Source of the DNA: Martinezella tropici
GTDB lineage: Bacteria; Pseudomonadota; Alphaproteobacteria; Rhizobiales; Rhizobiaceae
Length of the DNA stretch: 64,000 bases
Assembly (NCBI RefSeq): GCF_003287875.1
Contig: NZ_QMKK01000024.1
Coordinates: 62,001-126,000, forward strand
Reading direction: 5' to 3'
This document shows, piece after piece, positions 20,683-29,059 of the stretch; the first letter of the stretch is position 1, and each line of letters starts with the position of its first letter. Made by a program: the position numbers and the translations under genes. Under the pieces are notes generated by a model. The model did not search any database and was not told where the DNA came from. It saw only the letters and a program-made list of their open reading frames with translations.

Positions 20683-22113
20683 TCAGATCTTGAGAACCTT
20701 GCCCGGATTCATGATGCCTGCCGGGTCGAAGGCCGTTTTGATCCGCCGCATCAGGTCGATCTCGATATCGGAGCGGATCGAAGCCAGTTCGTCGCGCTTC
20801 AGCTGGCCGATGCCGTGCTCGGCGGAGATCGAACCGCCATGCTGCAGAACAAGCCCGTGCACGATCTTGTTGATCTCGCGCCAGCGGCCGATGAACTCGG
20901 CCTTGTCGGCGCCGACGGGTTGCGAGATGTTGTAGTGGATATTGCCGTCGCCCATGTGGCCGAAGGCGCAGACGCGCGCGCCAGGCATGGCGGCGACAAC
21001 GGCCTTTTCGGCTTCCGCCATGAATTGGGGGATTTGCGCGACCGGCACGGAAACATCGTGCTTGATCGAGCCGCCCTCCGGCTTCTGGGCGTCCGACATG
21101 CTCTCGCGCATATGCCAGATGGCCTTCTGCTGCGCTTCGGAGCTGGCGATGGTCGCATCCTGCACCAGACCGTCTTCGTAGCCCTTTTCCAGCAGCGTCG
21201 TCATCATCCGCTCGGCCGTTTCGGCCGAATCCGAGGTGGAGATGTCGATCAGCACATACCAGGGATGGGTCGTCTCCAGCGGATCGCGCACGCCCGGAAT
21301 ATGTCGCGTGGTGAATTCGACGCCGATGCGCGGCATCAGCTCGAAGCCGGTCAGCGCCGTGCCGCAGAGGCTGGAGGCATTCTTGAATAAAGTCAGCGCG
21401 TCATCGACCGATTGCAGGCCGGCAAAGGCCACCTGATGGCCGAGCGGCTGCGGAAAGAGTTTTAGCACTGCGCCGGTGATGACCCCGAGCGTGCCTTCCG
21501 CGCCGATGAAGAGATCGCGCAGATCGTAGCCGGTATTGTCCTTCTTCAAACGGCGCAGGCCGTTCCAGATCTCGCCCGTGGGCAGCACGACTTCGAGGCC
21601 GAGGCAGAGCTGGCGCATATTGCCATAGGCGAGAACGGCCGTGCCCCCGGCATTGGTGGAAAGATTGCCGGCGATGCGGCAGGAGCCTTCGGAACCGAGC
21701 GAAAGCGGAAACATGCGGCCGTGCTCGGCCGCAGCCTTATGAACATCGGCGAGAACGCAGCCGCCGTCGACGATCATGGTATTTCCGACCGGATCGATAT
21801 CGCGCACGCGGTTCATGCGTTCCAGCGACAGGATGATGTCCGAGCCGCCCTCGCGCGGCGTCTGGCCCCCGACAAGGCCGGTATTGCCGGTCTGCGGAAC
21901 GATGGCCGCGCCGGTTTCGCTGGCAAGCTTGAGGATGGCCGAAACCTCTTCCACCGAGCCGGGCTTCAGCAGCATCGGCGAGGCACCGTGATAGAGCCCG
22001 CGATTTTCTACGAGATGTGGCGCGATTTCCGCAGGGTCCCGCACGGCATGTTTTTCGCCGACGATGGCGGTGAAGCGGTCGAGAAGGTCGGAAGAGGGGG
22101 CGGAGCTGCTCAT
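20683..22113 (-). CDS. FAD-linked oxidase (GlcD / D-2-hydroxyacid dehydrogenase family)
   Basis: A 476-residue flavoprotein. The FAD-binding type-4 (PCMH) domain covers about residues 40-215 (IVPQTGNTGLVGGQTP and SLGSEGSCRIAGNLSTNAGG). The C-terminal FAD-oxidase domain carries CAFGHMGDGNIHYN and ISAEHGIGQLKRD, typical of D-lactate, D-2-hydroxyglutarate and glycolate dehydrogenases. It would oxidise a D-2-hydroxyacid and pass electrons to a quinone or carrier. The exact substrate is not decided by sequence. Sua5 lies 33 nt upstream on the same strand, so the two are probably co-transcribed. Confidence 0.9.
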   Translation of the reverse strand: MSSSAPSSDLLDRFTAIVGEKHAVRDPAEIAPHLVENRGLYHGASPMLLKPGSVEEVSAILKLASETGAAIVPQTGNTGLVGGQTPREGGSDIILSLERMNRVRDIDPVGNTMIVDGGCVLADVHKAAAEHGRMFPLSLGSEGSCRIAGNLSTNAGGTAVLAYGNMRQLCLGLEVVLPTGEIWNGLRRLKKDNTGYDLRDLFIGAEGTLGVITGAVLKLFPQPLGHQVAFAGLQSVDDALTLFKNASSLCGTALTGFELMPRIGVEFTTRHIPGVRDPLETTHPWYVLIDISTSDSAETAERMMTTLLEKGYEDGLVQDATIASSEAQQKAIWHMRESMSDAQKPEGGSIKHDVSVPVAQIPQFMAEAEKAVVAAMPGARVCAFGHMGDGNIHYNISQPVGADKAEFIGRWREINKIVHGLVLQHGGSISAEHGIGQLKRDELASIRSDIEIDLMRRIKTAFDPAGIMNPGKVLKI

Positions 22114-22146
22114 GGCGTGTCCTTTGCCTGATGGTGTCGGGCGGAT

Positions 22147-23121
22147 TTATTCTCTGGGCGCGGCCGCACGGCGCAGCCGGTCGTTGATGGCCTCGCCGAG
22201 GCCCTCGTCAGGAATATGCGAAAAAGCAATGGTCGCGGCTCCCGTAGCATCGGCGCGCTTCATGAAATCGAAAAGATTCGCGGCGGCTTCCGAGAGATCG
22301 CCGTTGGCGCTCAGATCCAGCACGGCAATAGCCTTTTCGGTGCCAGGAATATCAGGCGTCCCGAAGCGGATCAGCACCTCGCTTGCGGAAACCTCCGTCG
22401 CGTCGAGCCGCACCGCCGCTCCCGGCGCATAATGCGAGGCTAGCATGCCGGGTGCCTCAATGGCAGCCGAAGCCTTTTTCTTGCGCTTCAGCGCCTTGCC
22501 GGCCACCCGTTCGATCTCGCTTGCCGCGAGGCCACCCGGCCGCAGGAGGCGCATCTCGCCATCCTCGACCTTGACGATGGTCGACTCCACGCCGACAGCT
22601 GACGCTCCGGCGTCGAGGATGAGCGTGATCCGCTCCCCGAGGTCGTCACTAACATGATCGGCGCTTGTGGCGCTGATCTTGCCCGAAGTATTGGCGCTCG
22701 GCGCCGCAAGCGGCCGGTCGAAGGCGCGGATCAGCTCGCCGGCAAAGCCCTGCGGTACGCGGATGCCGACCGTGTCGAGGCCGGCGGTCGCCAGCGGATG
22801 GATGCCGCTGTCGGATCTCAGCGGCAGCACCAGCGTCAGCGGGCCGGGCCAGAAGGCTTCCGCCAATTTACGGGAGATAGGATCGAAGACCGCATAGCGT
22901 TCGGCCATGGCGAGATCACTCATGTGGCAGATCAGCGGATTGAAGCGCGGACGGCCCTTCGTCTCGTAGATCCGGGTAATCGCGGCAGGATTGGTGGCAT
23001 CGGCGGCAAGGCCGTAGACCGTCTCCGTCGGCAGTCCGATCGGCAGCCCCTCGGCAAGGGTCGCCGTCGCCACTTCTATCGCCGTTTGCGGATGTTCGAG
23101 AATATCTATGTGTCGTGCCAT
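22147..23121 (-). CDS. L-threonylcarbamoyladenylate synthase (Sua5/YrdC family)
   Basis: A 324-residue cytoplasmic enzyme that makes threonylcarbamoyl-AMP from threonine, bicarbonate and ATP for t6A37 modification of ANN-decoding tRNAs. The YrdC domain (residues 1-200) shows GLPTETVYGLAADAT, the KGRPRFNPL motif and PSANTSGKISAT. The longer C-terminal Sua5 domain follows from about 215, so it is the two-domain Sua5 form rather than the short TsaC form. It is first in a probable operon with the FAD oxidase gene. Confidence 0.95.
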   Translation of the reverse strand: MARHIDILEHPQTAIEVATATLAEGLPIGLPTETVYGLAADATNPAAITRIYETKGRPRFNPLICHMSDLAMAERYAVFDPISRKLAEAFWPGPLTLVLPLRSDSGIHPLATAGLDTVGIRVPQGFAGELIRAFDRPLAAPSANTSGKISATSADHVSDDLGERITLILDAGASAVGVESTIVKVEDGEMRLLRPGGLAASEIERVAGKALKRKKKASAAIEAPGMLASHYAPGAAVRLDATEVSASEVLIRFGTPDIPGTEKAIAVLDLSANGDLSEAAANLFDFMKRADATGAATIAFSHIPDEGLGEAINDRLRRAAAPRE

Positions 23122-23180
23122 GGCCTGCCTGCTTGCAGTTCAGGCCGTTTCTTATGCTCTTCGAGTTTTCGGATCAATCG

Positions 23181-23798
23181 TCAAAGCTGGCGAATGATGT
23201 CGCGAAGCTGCTCGTTGCGGGCGCCGAGGAGAAGAACATTGCGGATGGCGATCTGCGGATCGTGGGTATGAAAAAGCACGCCATTGCCGCGGATGTCGCG
23301 GTTGATCGTCAGCTTCTTGTCTTCGGCTTGCCTGTCCGGATGGATGGCGACGGCGAAATACATCCGCGAATATTTCAGGCTGATGTCTTCGAAGAAGTTC
23401 TCTTCCTGGCCGATGCGGGCAAAGAAGTTGGCGATATAGAAAGCCCAGTTCACTTCCTCATATCGTGCGAACTGCGTCCGCGCCGCCGTGACATGGCAAT
23501 AGCCGAGATGCGGCGTGTCTTTCAGCGTATGATGAAAGATAAGCTTCGGAAAGCGGATGGACTTATGGAAGTTGTTGAGCCGGTCATGGGTCTTTTCGCC
23601 GGCATTCCTTAGCTTCTGTGCCGTACGCTCAGCCACCTGTTCATGGGTGAGGTATTCCCGCTCTTCCGCCAGCCAATGCGGCCTGTTGCGGTTGATGCGG
23701 CCGGTGCGCAGGAATTCGCTGTACCCCGTCGTCGATACCGGTGGCGCCGGTTCGGGCTCGGCGGGCTTCCCAGCGTCGAAATATCTGAGTTTGGCCAT
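23181..23798 (-). CDS. Conserved rhizobial protein of unknown function
   Basis: A 205-residue soluble protein without signal peptide or membrane segment. It begins MAKLRYFDAGKPAEPEPAPP, has a Pro-rich linker, then a mixed alpha/beta region with several His and aromatic residues (FPKLIFHHTLKDTPHLGYCH, NWAFYIANFFARIG). I recall similar Rhizobiales proteins under a DUF label (DUF6656), but cannot confirm this. It lies 59 bp upstream of sua5 on the same strand and may head that operon. No function is proposed. Confidence 0.65.
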   Translation of the reverse strand: MAKLRYFDAGKPAEPEPAPPVSTTGYSEFLRTGRINRNRPHWLAEEREYLTHEQVAERTAQKLRNAGEKTHDRLNNFHKSIRFPKLIFHHTLKDTPHLGYCHVTAARTQFARYEEVNWAFYIANFFARIGQEENFFEDISLKYSRMYFAVAIHPDRQAEDKKLTINRDIRGNGVLFHTHDPQIAIRNVLLLGARNEQLRDIIRQL

Positions 23799-23899
23799 GC
23801 CGGATCTCGCTTTAGATGTCTCTGGACGGCATTGTAGAGGGAATAGCTTGAGCCGGGCTTAACCGTTTTGAGACGCCGAACCTTGAGGAGACAGAGAAC

Positions 23900-24301
23900 A
23901 TGCCTGGAATAATCGATCTCAAGCAGCTTCTGTCCGAGATGAAACCGAATCTCGCCGAGGGCGAATTCGTCTATTGCAGTGTGCCGGCATCGACACTGGC
24001 GGATCATTTGCATCTGGATCCGATCGGGCTGTTCCGGGAAAAGGAGGGTGTGACGCTGATCCTTCCGCTGGAGACGGCCCGCATGGCGGGATTTCCAGCC
24101 GCTCCCGCCATGCGCATGATCACGCTCGAAGTGCATTCGTCCCTGGAGGCGGTCGGACTCACCGCAGCCTTTGCCACGGCCCTTGGAAATGAAGGCGTTA
24201 GCGCCAATGTCGTCGCGGCCTATTACCACGATCACATCTTCGTTCCGGCCGCCGACGCGGATCGCGCCATGACCGCGCTGCTGGCGCTTGCCGCCACCTA
24301 G
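23900..24301 (+). CDS. ACT domain-containing protein
   Basis: A 133-residue cytoplasmic protein. The N-terminal half (FVYCSVPASTLADHLHLDPIGLFREKEGVTLILP) and the C-terminal half (MITLEVHSSLEAVGLTAAFA, NVVAAYYHDHIFVP) give the paired ACT-like fold of small amino-acid-sensing proteins of the CASTOR-like type. There is no catalytic domain, so it likely binds a small ligand. The start at 23900 is backed by GAGGAG about 11 nt upstream. It is monocistronic and followed by the cobalamin riboswitch region. Confidence 0.8.
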   Translation: MPGIIDLKQLLSEMKPNLAEGEFVYCSVPASTLADHLHLDPIGLFREKEGVTLILPLETARMAGFPAAPAMRMITLEVHSSLEAVGLTAAFATALGNEGVSANVVAAYYHDHIFVPAADADRAMTALLALAAT

Positions 24302-24532
24302 GCGACCCGTCGATAACAGCCCTGTCGCATTCAGGATAAAGCGTCATCAGTTAGGGGCGGATTGACCGCATGCCCGCATTTTGGTGCGGCCGTATAAGCG
24401 ATTGAATTATTTTTCTATATCGCTTCTTTCTGGAACCGTCCCGGCGTCCCGTTTCGCCTGTCGTCAATTTCGAAGCCGATGTCGCATTGCAGCACAGCGG
24501 GCGCTCGGGCCGAGCGATATGATGACATCAAT

Positions 24533-24712
24533 CTCAAGGTGCCGTCTGCTAGGGAGACGGAGAATTGGGAAGCCGGTCAAAATCCGGCGCTGCCCCCGCA
24601 ACGGTGGTGGAGTGAGGCATGGCGAATAAAGCCACTGGGTCGATCGACCTGGGAAGGTGCCATGGGGCTCTGGAAACAGGGCCGCTCCAGAGCCCGGAAA
24701 CCAGCCTTGGGC
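24533..24712 (+). ncRNA. Cobalamin (B12) riboswitch aptamer
   Basis: All main parts of the B12 element are visible. P1 is CTCAAGG (24533-24539) with CCTTGGG (24705-24711). The core is GAATTGGGAAGCCGG then TCAAAATCCGGC and GCTGCCCCCGCAAC (24562-24602). The internal GCCACTGG block is followed by CCTGGGAAGGTGCC (24631-24662). The B12 box AGCCCGGAAACCAGCC (24691-24706) matches 12 of 16 positions of the consensus. It binds adenosyl- or methylcobalamin and normally lowers expression of the downstream gene. It leads into the Rieske oxygenase gene at 24821, with no other gene between. The 230 bp before it (24302-24532) hold no gene. Confidence 0.95.
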
Positions 24713-24782
24713 ACATATGGTTTACTGACCGCGGCGGGCGGCCGGGACATTGCTTTCGGCTGTCTTCAACCAGCCATGCATG

Positions 24783-24813
24783 TCCTTCGCCCGTTTCCTG
24801 GTACTGCGAAGGA
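24783..24813 (+). promoter_or_regulatory. Shine-Dalgarno-sequestering hairpin (riboswitch expression platform)
   Basis: TCCTTCGC (24783-24790) is perfectly complementary to GCGAAGGA (24806-24813) across a 15-nt loop. The right arm contains AAGGA, the ribosome-binding site of the oxygenase gene, 7 nt before its ATG. Closing this hairpin would block initiation. This fits the translational type of B12 riboswitch common in proteobacteria. Mutually exclusive pairing with the aptamer was not folded. Confidence 0.75.
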
Positions 24814-24820
24814 TAGGCAA

Positions 24821-26065
24821 ATGGATATCGGCAGCAAAGTTCTGCGGCAATTGAAGAACCACCGGACAGGTTTCAGCCTGGAGCAACCATTCTATACCGA
24901 CCCGGATTACTTCAAACTCGATATGGAGACGATCTACTATCGCGACTGGCTGTTCATCGGTCATGATTGCGAAGTGCCGCGCGCGGGCAACTACTTCACC
25001 GTCCAGATCGGCGATTATCCCGTCGTCATCGTCCGTGGCCGCGATCAGGTCATCCGCGCCTTCCACAACAGCTGTCGCCATCGCGGCTCGCGTGTCTGCA
25101 CCACCGAGCGCGGCTCCTCGGCGAAGCTCGTCTGCCCTTATCACCAGTGGACCTACGAGCTCGACGGCTCGCTGCTCTTTGCCCGTCAGATGGCCGAGGA
25201 TTTCGACAAGAGCCAGTATTCGCTGAAGCCGGTTCACTGCGAAAGTGTCGGTGGCTACATCTTCATCTGCCTGGCGCAGAACGCTCCGGATTTCGCACCG
25301 GTTCGCGCCACGATCGAGCCCTACATGGCCCCACACCGCATCAGCGAAGCCAAGGTCGCCTTCCAGAGTACCATCATCGAAAAGGGCAACTGGAAGCTCG
25401 TCTGGGAAAATAACCGCGAATGCTATCATTGCGCGGCCAACCACCCCGAACTTTGCCGCACCTTCCCGGAAGCGCCGACCGTGACCGGCGTGCAGGGCGC
25501 GATGAGCGATCCTGTCATCACCGAGCACTGGCAGCGCTGCGAAGCTGCCGGACTGCCGAGCGAGTTCAAGATTTCGCCGGATGGCCAGTTTCGCGCCGCG
25601 CGCATGCCGCTGATCGAAGGAGCCGAGAGCTACACCATGTCCGGCCAGAATGCCGTCAGGCGGCCGCTTTCACCGGATGTGACGATCAATGGCATCGGCA
25701 CGATGCTGCTGTTCCACTACCCGACCACGTGGAACCACATGCTCGGCGACCATGCGATTTCCTTCCGTGTCCTGCCGATCAGTGCCGAGGAAACCGCCGT
25801 CACCACGAAGTGGCTCGTCCACAAGGATGCCGTCGAGGGCGTCGACTACAATCTCGAGGAATTGACCCACGTCTGGACCGAAACCAACGATCAGGATCGC
25901 CGCATCGTCGAGGAAAACGCCTTCGGTATCCGCTCGCCGGCCTATGAGCCTGGCCCCTATTCGGAAATCCACGAAGGCGGCGTCATGCAATTCGTCGAAT
26001 GGTACACGACGTTCATGATCAACCGGCTGCAGGGTGACCAGTCCAAGCTGTCGGCGGTTGCCTGA
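24821..26065 (+). CDS. gbcA: Rieske-type oxygenase, glycine betaine demethylase-like (GbcA-like)
   Basis: A 414-residue Rieske non-haem iron oxygenase. The [2Fe-2S] motif C-x-H-x17-C-x2-H (CRHRGSRVC...LVCPYH, about residues 85-108) is intact. The mononuclear iron site ENNRECYHCAANHPEL supplies H-x4-H, with a later Asp in TETNDQD. The pattern fits the family of oxidative N-demethylases for quaternary amines (glycine betaine, stachydrine, carnitine monooxygenases), and FSLEQPFYTDPDYF fits GbcA. GbcA turns glycine betaine into dimethylglycine and formaldehyde using O2. ATG at 24821 has AAGGA upstream; longer frames run through the riboswitch and are rejected. The reductase gene follows after 2 nt. 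Substrate is inferred. Confidence 0.82.
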   Translation: MDIGSKVLRQLKNHRTGFSLEQPFYTDPDYFKLDMETIYYRDWLFIGHDCEVPRAGNYFTVQIGDYPVVIVRGRDQVIRAFHNSCRHRGSRVCTTERGSSAKLVCPYHQWTYELDGSLLFARQMAEDFDKSQYSLKPVHCESVGGYIFICLAQNAPDFAPVRATIEPYMAPHRISEAKVAFQSTIIEKGNWKLVWENNRECYHCAANHPELCRTFPEAPTVTGVQGAMSDPVITEHWQRCEAAGLPSEFKISPDGQFRAARMPLIEGAESYTMSGQNAVRRPLSPDVTINGIGTMLLFHYPTTWNHMLGDHAISFRVLPISAEETAVTTKWLVHKDAVEGVDYNLEELTHVWTETNDQDRRIVEENAFGIRSPAYEPGPYSEIHEGGVMQFVEWYTTFMINRLQGDQSKLSAVA

Positions 26066-26067
26066 GC

Positions 26068-27156
26068 ATGAACATGACCGTCTCCCTTCCGCATCGTCAC
26101 CTCGATCAGATGCAGCCCTGGAATGACAGGCAGCATGTGCTCGAATGCCTCTCGGCAACGCCCGAAGCGCCCGAAGTGATGACCTTCACGTTCCGCTCCG
26201 ACAAGGATAACTGGTTCCGCTATCTGCCGGGCCAGTTCGTGACGCTGGAGCTGCCCACGGCTCCGGAGCCGGTCATGCGCACCTATACGCTGTCGTCGAC
26301 GCCGTCGCGGCCCTTCTCGGTCGCCGTGACGGTGAAGGCGCAGAAGGACAGCATCGGCACGCGCTGGATGTTCGAGAACCTGAAGCCCGGCATGCGCATC
26401 AAGGCGTTCGGCCCGCTCGGCGATTTCAGTCATATCCGTCATCCCGGCGAGAAATACCTCTTCATCTCCGCCGGCTCCGGCATCACGCCGATGATGTCGA
26501 TGACCCGCTACATGTCCGATACCGCGCCGCTGTCTGATATCACCTTCGTCAACTGCTCGCGCGGCCCGGCCGATATCATCTTCCGGTCCGAGCTCGAATA
26601 TCTCGCGCGCTTCATGCCGAACCTCAATCTCGGCTTCATCGTCGAGGGCTGCGGCCGCACCGATCTCTGGTCGGGATTGAAGGGACGCATCGACAAGGCG
26701 AAGATCGGCCTGCTGGCGCCCGATTTTATGGATCGGACGATCTTCTGCTGCGGCCCGGAAGTCTTCATGGATGCCGTGCGCTCCATGCTGGAAGCCCATG
26801 GCTTCGACATGTCGCGCTACCATCAGGAAAGCTTCCAGCCGGCCAATGCGGCGACACCGCTTGCGGAGGTTTCCGATGATGCATCGGGCGAGGCCGCGAC
26901 GACGATTCGCTTCACCATGGCTGGCAAGGATGTCGTCTGCGCGGCGGGACAGACCGTGCTTCAGGCGGCGCGCGGTGCCGGCGTGCGCATCGGTGCGGCC
27001 TGCGAATCGGGGCTCTGCGGCACATGCCGGGTGTTGAAGCTTTCGGGCGAAGTCGAGATGAGCCACAATGGCGGCATCCTCGATGACGAGATCGACGAGG
27101 GCTATATCCTCGCCTGCTGTTCGCGTCCGAAGACGGACGTCCAGGTCGAGGCCTAG
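26068..27156 (+). CDS. gbcB: Flavodoxin-reductase-type electron donor of the Rieske oxygenase (GbcB-like)
   Basis: A 362-residue reductase. An FAD domain (RYLPGQFVTLEL, MRTYTLSSTPS), an NAD(P)H-binding domain (FISAGSGITPMMSMTRY, IFCCGPEVFMDAV) and a C-terminal plant-type ferredoxin domain with CESGLCGTCRVLKLSG and a later Cys (ILACCSRP) are in the order typical of GbcB and carnitine monooxygenase reductases. It passes electrons from NAD(P)H through FAD and [2Fe-2S] to the oxygenase. Translationally coupled to gbcA (2-nt gap). Its TAG stop codon lies within the end of a RIME-like element. Confidence 0.88.
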   Translation: MNMTVSLPHRHLDQMQPWNDRQHVLECLSATPEAPEVMTFTFRSDKDNWFRYLPGQFVTLELPTAPEPVMRTYTLSSTPSRPFSVAVTVKAQKDSIGTRWMFENLKPGMRIKAFGPLGDFSHIRHPGEKYLFISAGSGITPMMSMTRYMSDTAPLSDITFVNCSRGPADIIFRSELEYLARFMPNLNLGFIVEGCGRTDLWSGLKGRIDKAKIGLLAPDFMDRTIFCCGPEVFMDAVRSMLEAHGFDMSRYHQESFQPANAATPLAEVSDDASGEAATTIRFTMAGKDVVCAAGQTVLQAARGAGVRIGAACESGLCGTCRVLKLSGEVEMSHNGGILDDEIDEGYILACCSRPKTDVQVEA

Positions 27157-27269
27157 AGCCGGACGATTTTAGGTCTATTCGACCTAAAATTTGAATCCGC
27201 TCTAGAAGCAAAGAAGTAGAGCGTGATGTTGTCCGAAAACCGCCCACACTTTTCGGCATCACGCTCTAG
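27154..27269 (-). repeat. RIME-like intergenic mosaic element, copy 2
   Basis: Reverse complement of the copy at 10736-10862, with both palindromic modules (GATTTTAGGTC...GACCTAAAAT and AGAGCGTGATG...CATCACGCTCT). It fills the whole gap between two convergent genes. Its terminal TAGAGC and GCTCTAG provide the stop codons of gbcB (27154-27156) and of the GH25 gene (27266-27268). It may also act as a terminator hairpin for both. Confidence 0.85.
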
Positions 27270-28276
27270 AAATCCTGATAGTTCAGCTCGTTGATCTCGA
27301 CCGGCGTCGATTGCGGCGTTGACGCCGTGACGACCGGGTCGATATCGGCCACGAGCGAAACGAGCGTCTGCCGCGGCCCGTTGCACATCCGTGCAAGCGC
27401 GATCGTCAGGTCCGGCGCGGGCAGCGGCTTGGCCGGCAGGAGATCGCCCTGGGGCCAGACCTTGGCGAGCTGAACCTTCGTCATCGGCACGACATTGACA
27501 TCGATGTCGGTGAGCGTGCCCGGCACGCGATAGGGACAGCTCTTCTCCGAGCAATTGTCCGAAGAAGCGAACTGCCAGATGGCATAATTGTCCCAGTTGC
27601 CGAGCGGGAATGTGCCTTTCAAATCCGGCTTGTAGCGCGCATACCACAAGGGCAGCCGCGACAGCAGCGGATAGGTGCCGCGGTGGTCGGCTATGTATCG
27701 CGCCGTGTTGTGATTGACGTAGAGAATGGGGTAGCGGCCGGTTCTGACCTTGATGTGGGCGACGTAGATCTGCGCATCGTCGAGTGACATGAACTGTGTC
27801 GTGTCCATGCCGTCGATATCGAGCACCATCAACTCATCGGGCTGCGGATCGGCATAATCGAGAAAATGATTGGCCTGATTGATCGGATTGCCGGGTCGCC
27901 CCAGATGATAGGCGCCCCACAACAGGCCATTCGCCTTTGCCAGCATGCGCCGCGTCTGGAACAGCTCGCGGCTGACAGCATATTTGCGCCACATCGTCCT
28001 ACAATGGGCCACCGTATCGCCGCCGTGGTCCCCGGTGCAGCTGAAGCTTTCGGGCAACCCGTCTGAGGCCTTGGAGATGAAGCCGGCTATCCGTTTGTCC
28101 TGTAGAAACGCGTTCCAGTCGATGGTGTTCAGCTCGTAAGCATCGACGATCAGGGCGTTTTTGGGATCGCCCCAGGGCTGGCTTTCACCGGCCGAAGGCT
28201 TGGAGACCGGCCCCATCAGGGTCAGGATCGTCAGCAAGCCGTAAATGAGGAGGTTACTCTTTCGGTATCCTTTCAT
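27266..28276 (-). CDS. Glycoside hydrolase family 25-like secreted protein
   Basis: A 336-residue protein with an N-terminal signal or anchor (SNLLIYGLLTILTLMGPVSKPSAG). The GH25 lysozyme fold is suggested by LIVDAYELNTIDWNAFL, GAYHLGRPGNPINQANHFL, PILYVNHNTARYI, LPLWYARY and NWDNYAIWQFAS. The segment that normally holds the D-x-E catalytic pair reads MVLDIDGMD, with Asp in place of Glu. It may be a weakened or altered muramidase. Several cysteines suggest periplasmic disulphides. Its stop codon is provided by the RIME element. Confidence 0.8.
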   Translation of the reverse strand: MKGYRKSNLLIYGLLTILTLMGPVSKPSAGESQPWGDPKNALIVDAYELNTIDWNAFLQDKRIAGFISKASDGLPESFSCTGDHGGDTVAHCRTMWRKYAVSRELFQTRRMLAKANGLLWGAYHLGRPGNPINQANHFLDYADPQPDELMVLDIDGMDTTQFMSLDDAQIYVAHIKVRTGRYPILYVNHNTARYIADHRGTYPLLSRLPLWYARYKPDLKGTFPLGNWDNYAIWQFASSDNCSEKSCPYRVPGTLTDIDVNVVPMTKVQLAKVWPQGDLLPAKPLPAPDLTIALARMCNGPRQTLVSLVADIDPVVTASTPQSTPVEINELNYQDF

Positions 28277-28515
28277 GAAATAATAGTAAGGATTGCTGGT
28301 TAATCTTGGGTTAAGAAAGCGATCACTATAAATTCATCGTGGAGCCCCTCGTAACTCCTTAAATCGGTAGGGATTTGAGGAACTAAATAACGCGCTGCCG
28401 CGTTTCTTGCCATCTATTCGGATATGCGACGAAGCAGGCGGCGAAACCTTGCTCGGGAAGCATTCCCGACATGAAACGCTACAGGCTTGAGTACAAGTCG
28501 AACCAGGGAATGGAG

Positions 28516-28992
28516 ATGAAAATGCTTGGTTTCCGTGCAAAAATCGCGACTGTCGCCTTAACGGCCGCCGTCGCTCTGACGAGCTTCACACCGTCTTTCG
28601 CCATGCAGATGCCCGCCGCACCGATCGTAAAACAGTCCGCGCCCACCCAGGCCGCGCCCGGTAATGTCGAACAGGTGCAGTGGCGCCATGACGGTTACTA
28701 TCGCCGCGGCTGGTATGGCGGCTACCGCGGCTATCGCGGCGGCTATCGCCATGGCTATCGCTACCACGACGGCTATTGGTTCCCGCTGGCAGCCTTCGGC
28801 GCAGGCGCGCTGATCGGCGGCGCGATCGCCAGCCAGCCGCGTTACTATGCGCCGGCTCCGGCTCCGAGCGCCGGGATCAATCCGCGTCACGTTGCTTGGT
28901 GCGAGTCGCGTTATCGCTCCTACCGTGCTTACGATAATACGTTCCAGCCGAACTACGGTCCGCGCCGCCAGTGCTATTCGCCGTATTTCTAA
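28516..28992 (+). CDS. BA14K family protein
   Basis: A 158-residue protein with a signal peptide ([23 protein letters not shown], cleavage near SFA). A Tyr/Gly/Arg-rich low-complexity stretch ([20 protein letters not shown]) follows, then a short hydrophobic segment ([16 protein letters not shown]), then the BA14K signature [21 protein letters not shown] with RRQCYSPYF at the end. BA14K was first known as a lectin-like immunoreactive protein of Brucella. ATG at 28516 has GGGA 6 nt upstream; ATGs at 28510 and 28522 are also possible. Confidence 0.88.
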   Translation: MKMLGFRAKIATVALTAAVALTSFTPSFAMQMPAAPIVKQSAPTQAAPGNVEQVQWRHDGYYRRGWYGGYRGYRGGYRHGYRYHDGYWFPLAAFGAGALIGGAIASQPRYYAPAPAPSAGINPRHVAWCESRYRSYRAYDNTFQPNYGPRRQCYSPYF

Positions 28993-29059
28993 GCGGCGGT
29001 TCCAGATTGCCGATACCAGCCGTCCGGTCCCTTCCGGGCGGCTTTTCCATGTCTCAGCC

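Noticed and set aside
24479..24820. In-frame N-terminal extension of the Rieske oxygenase gene
   Set aside because: It would translate the riboswitch aptamer and has no homology; ATG at 24821 has its own AAGGA.
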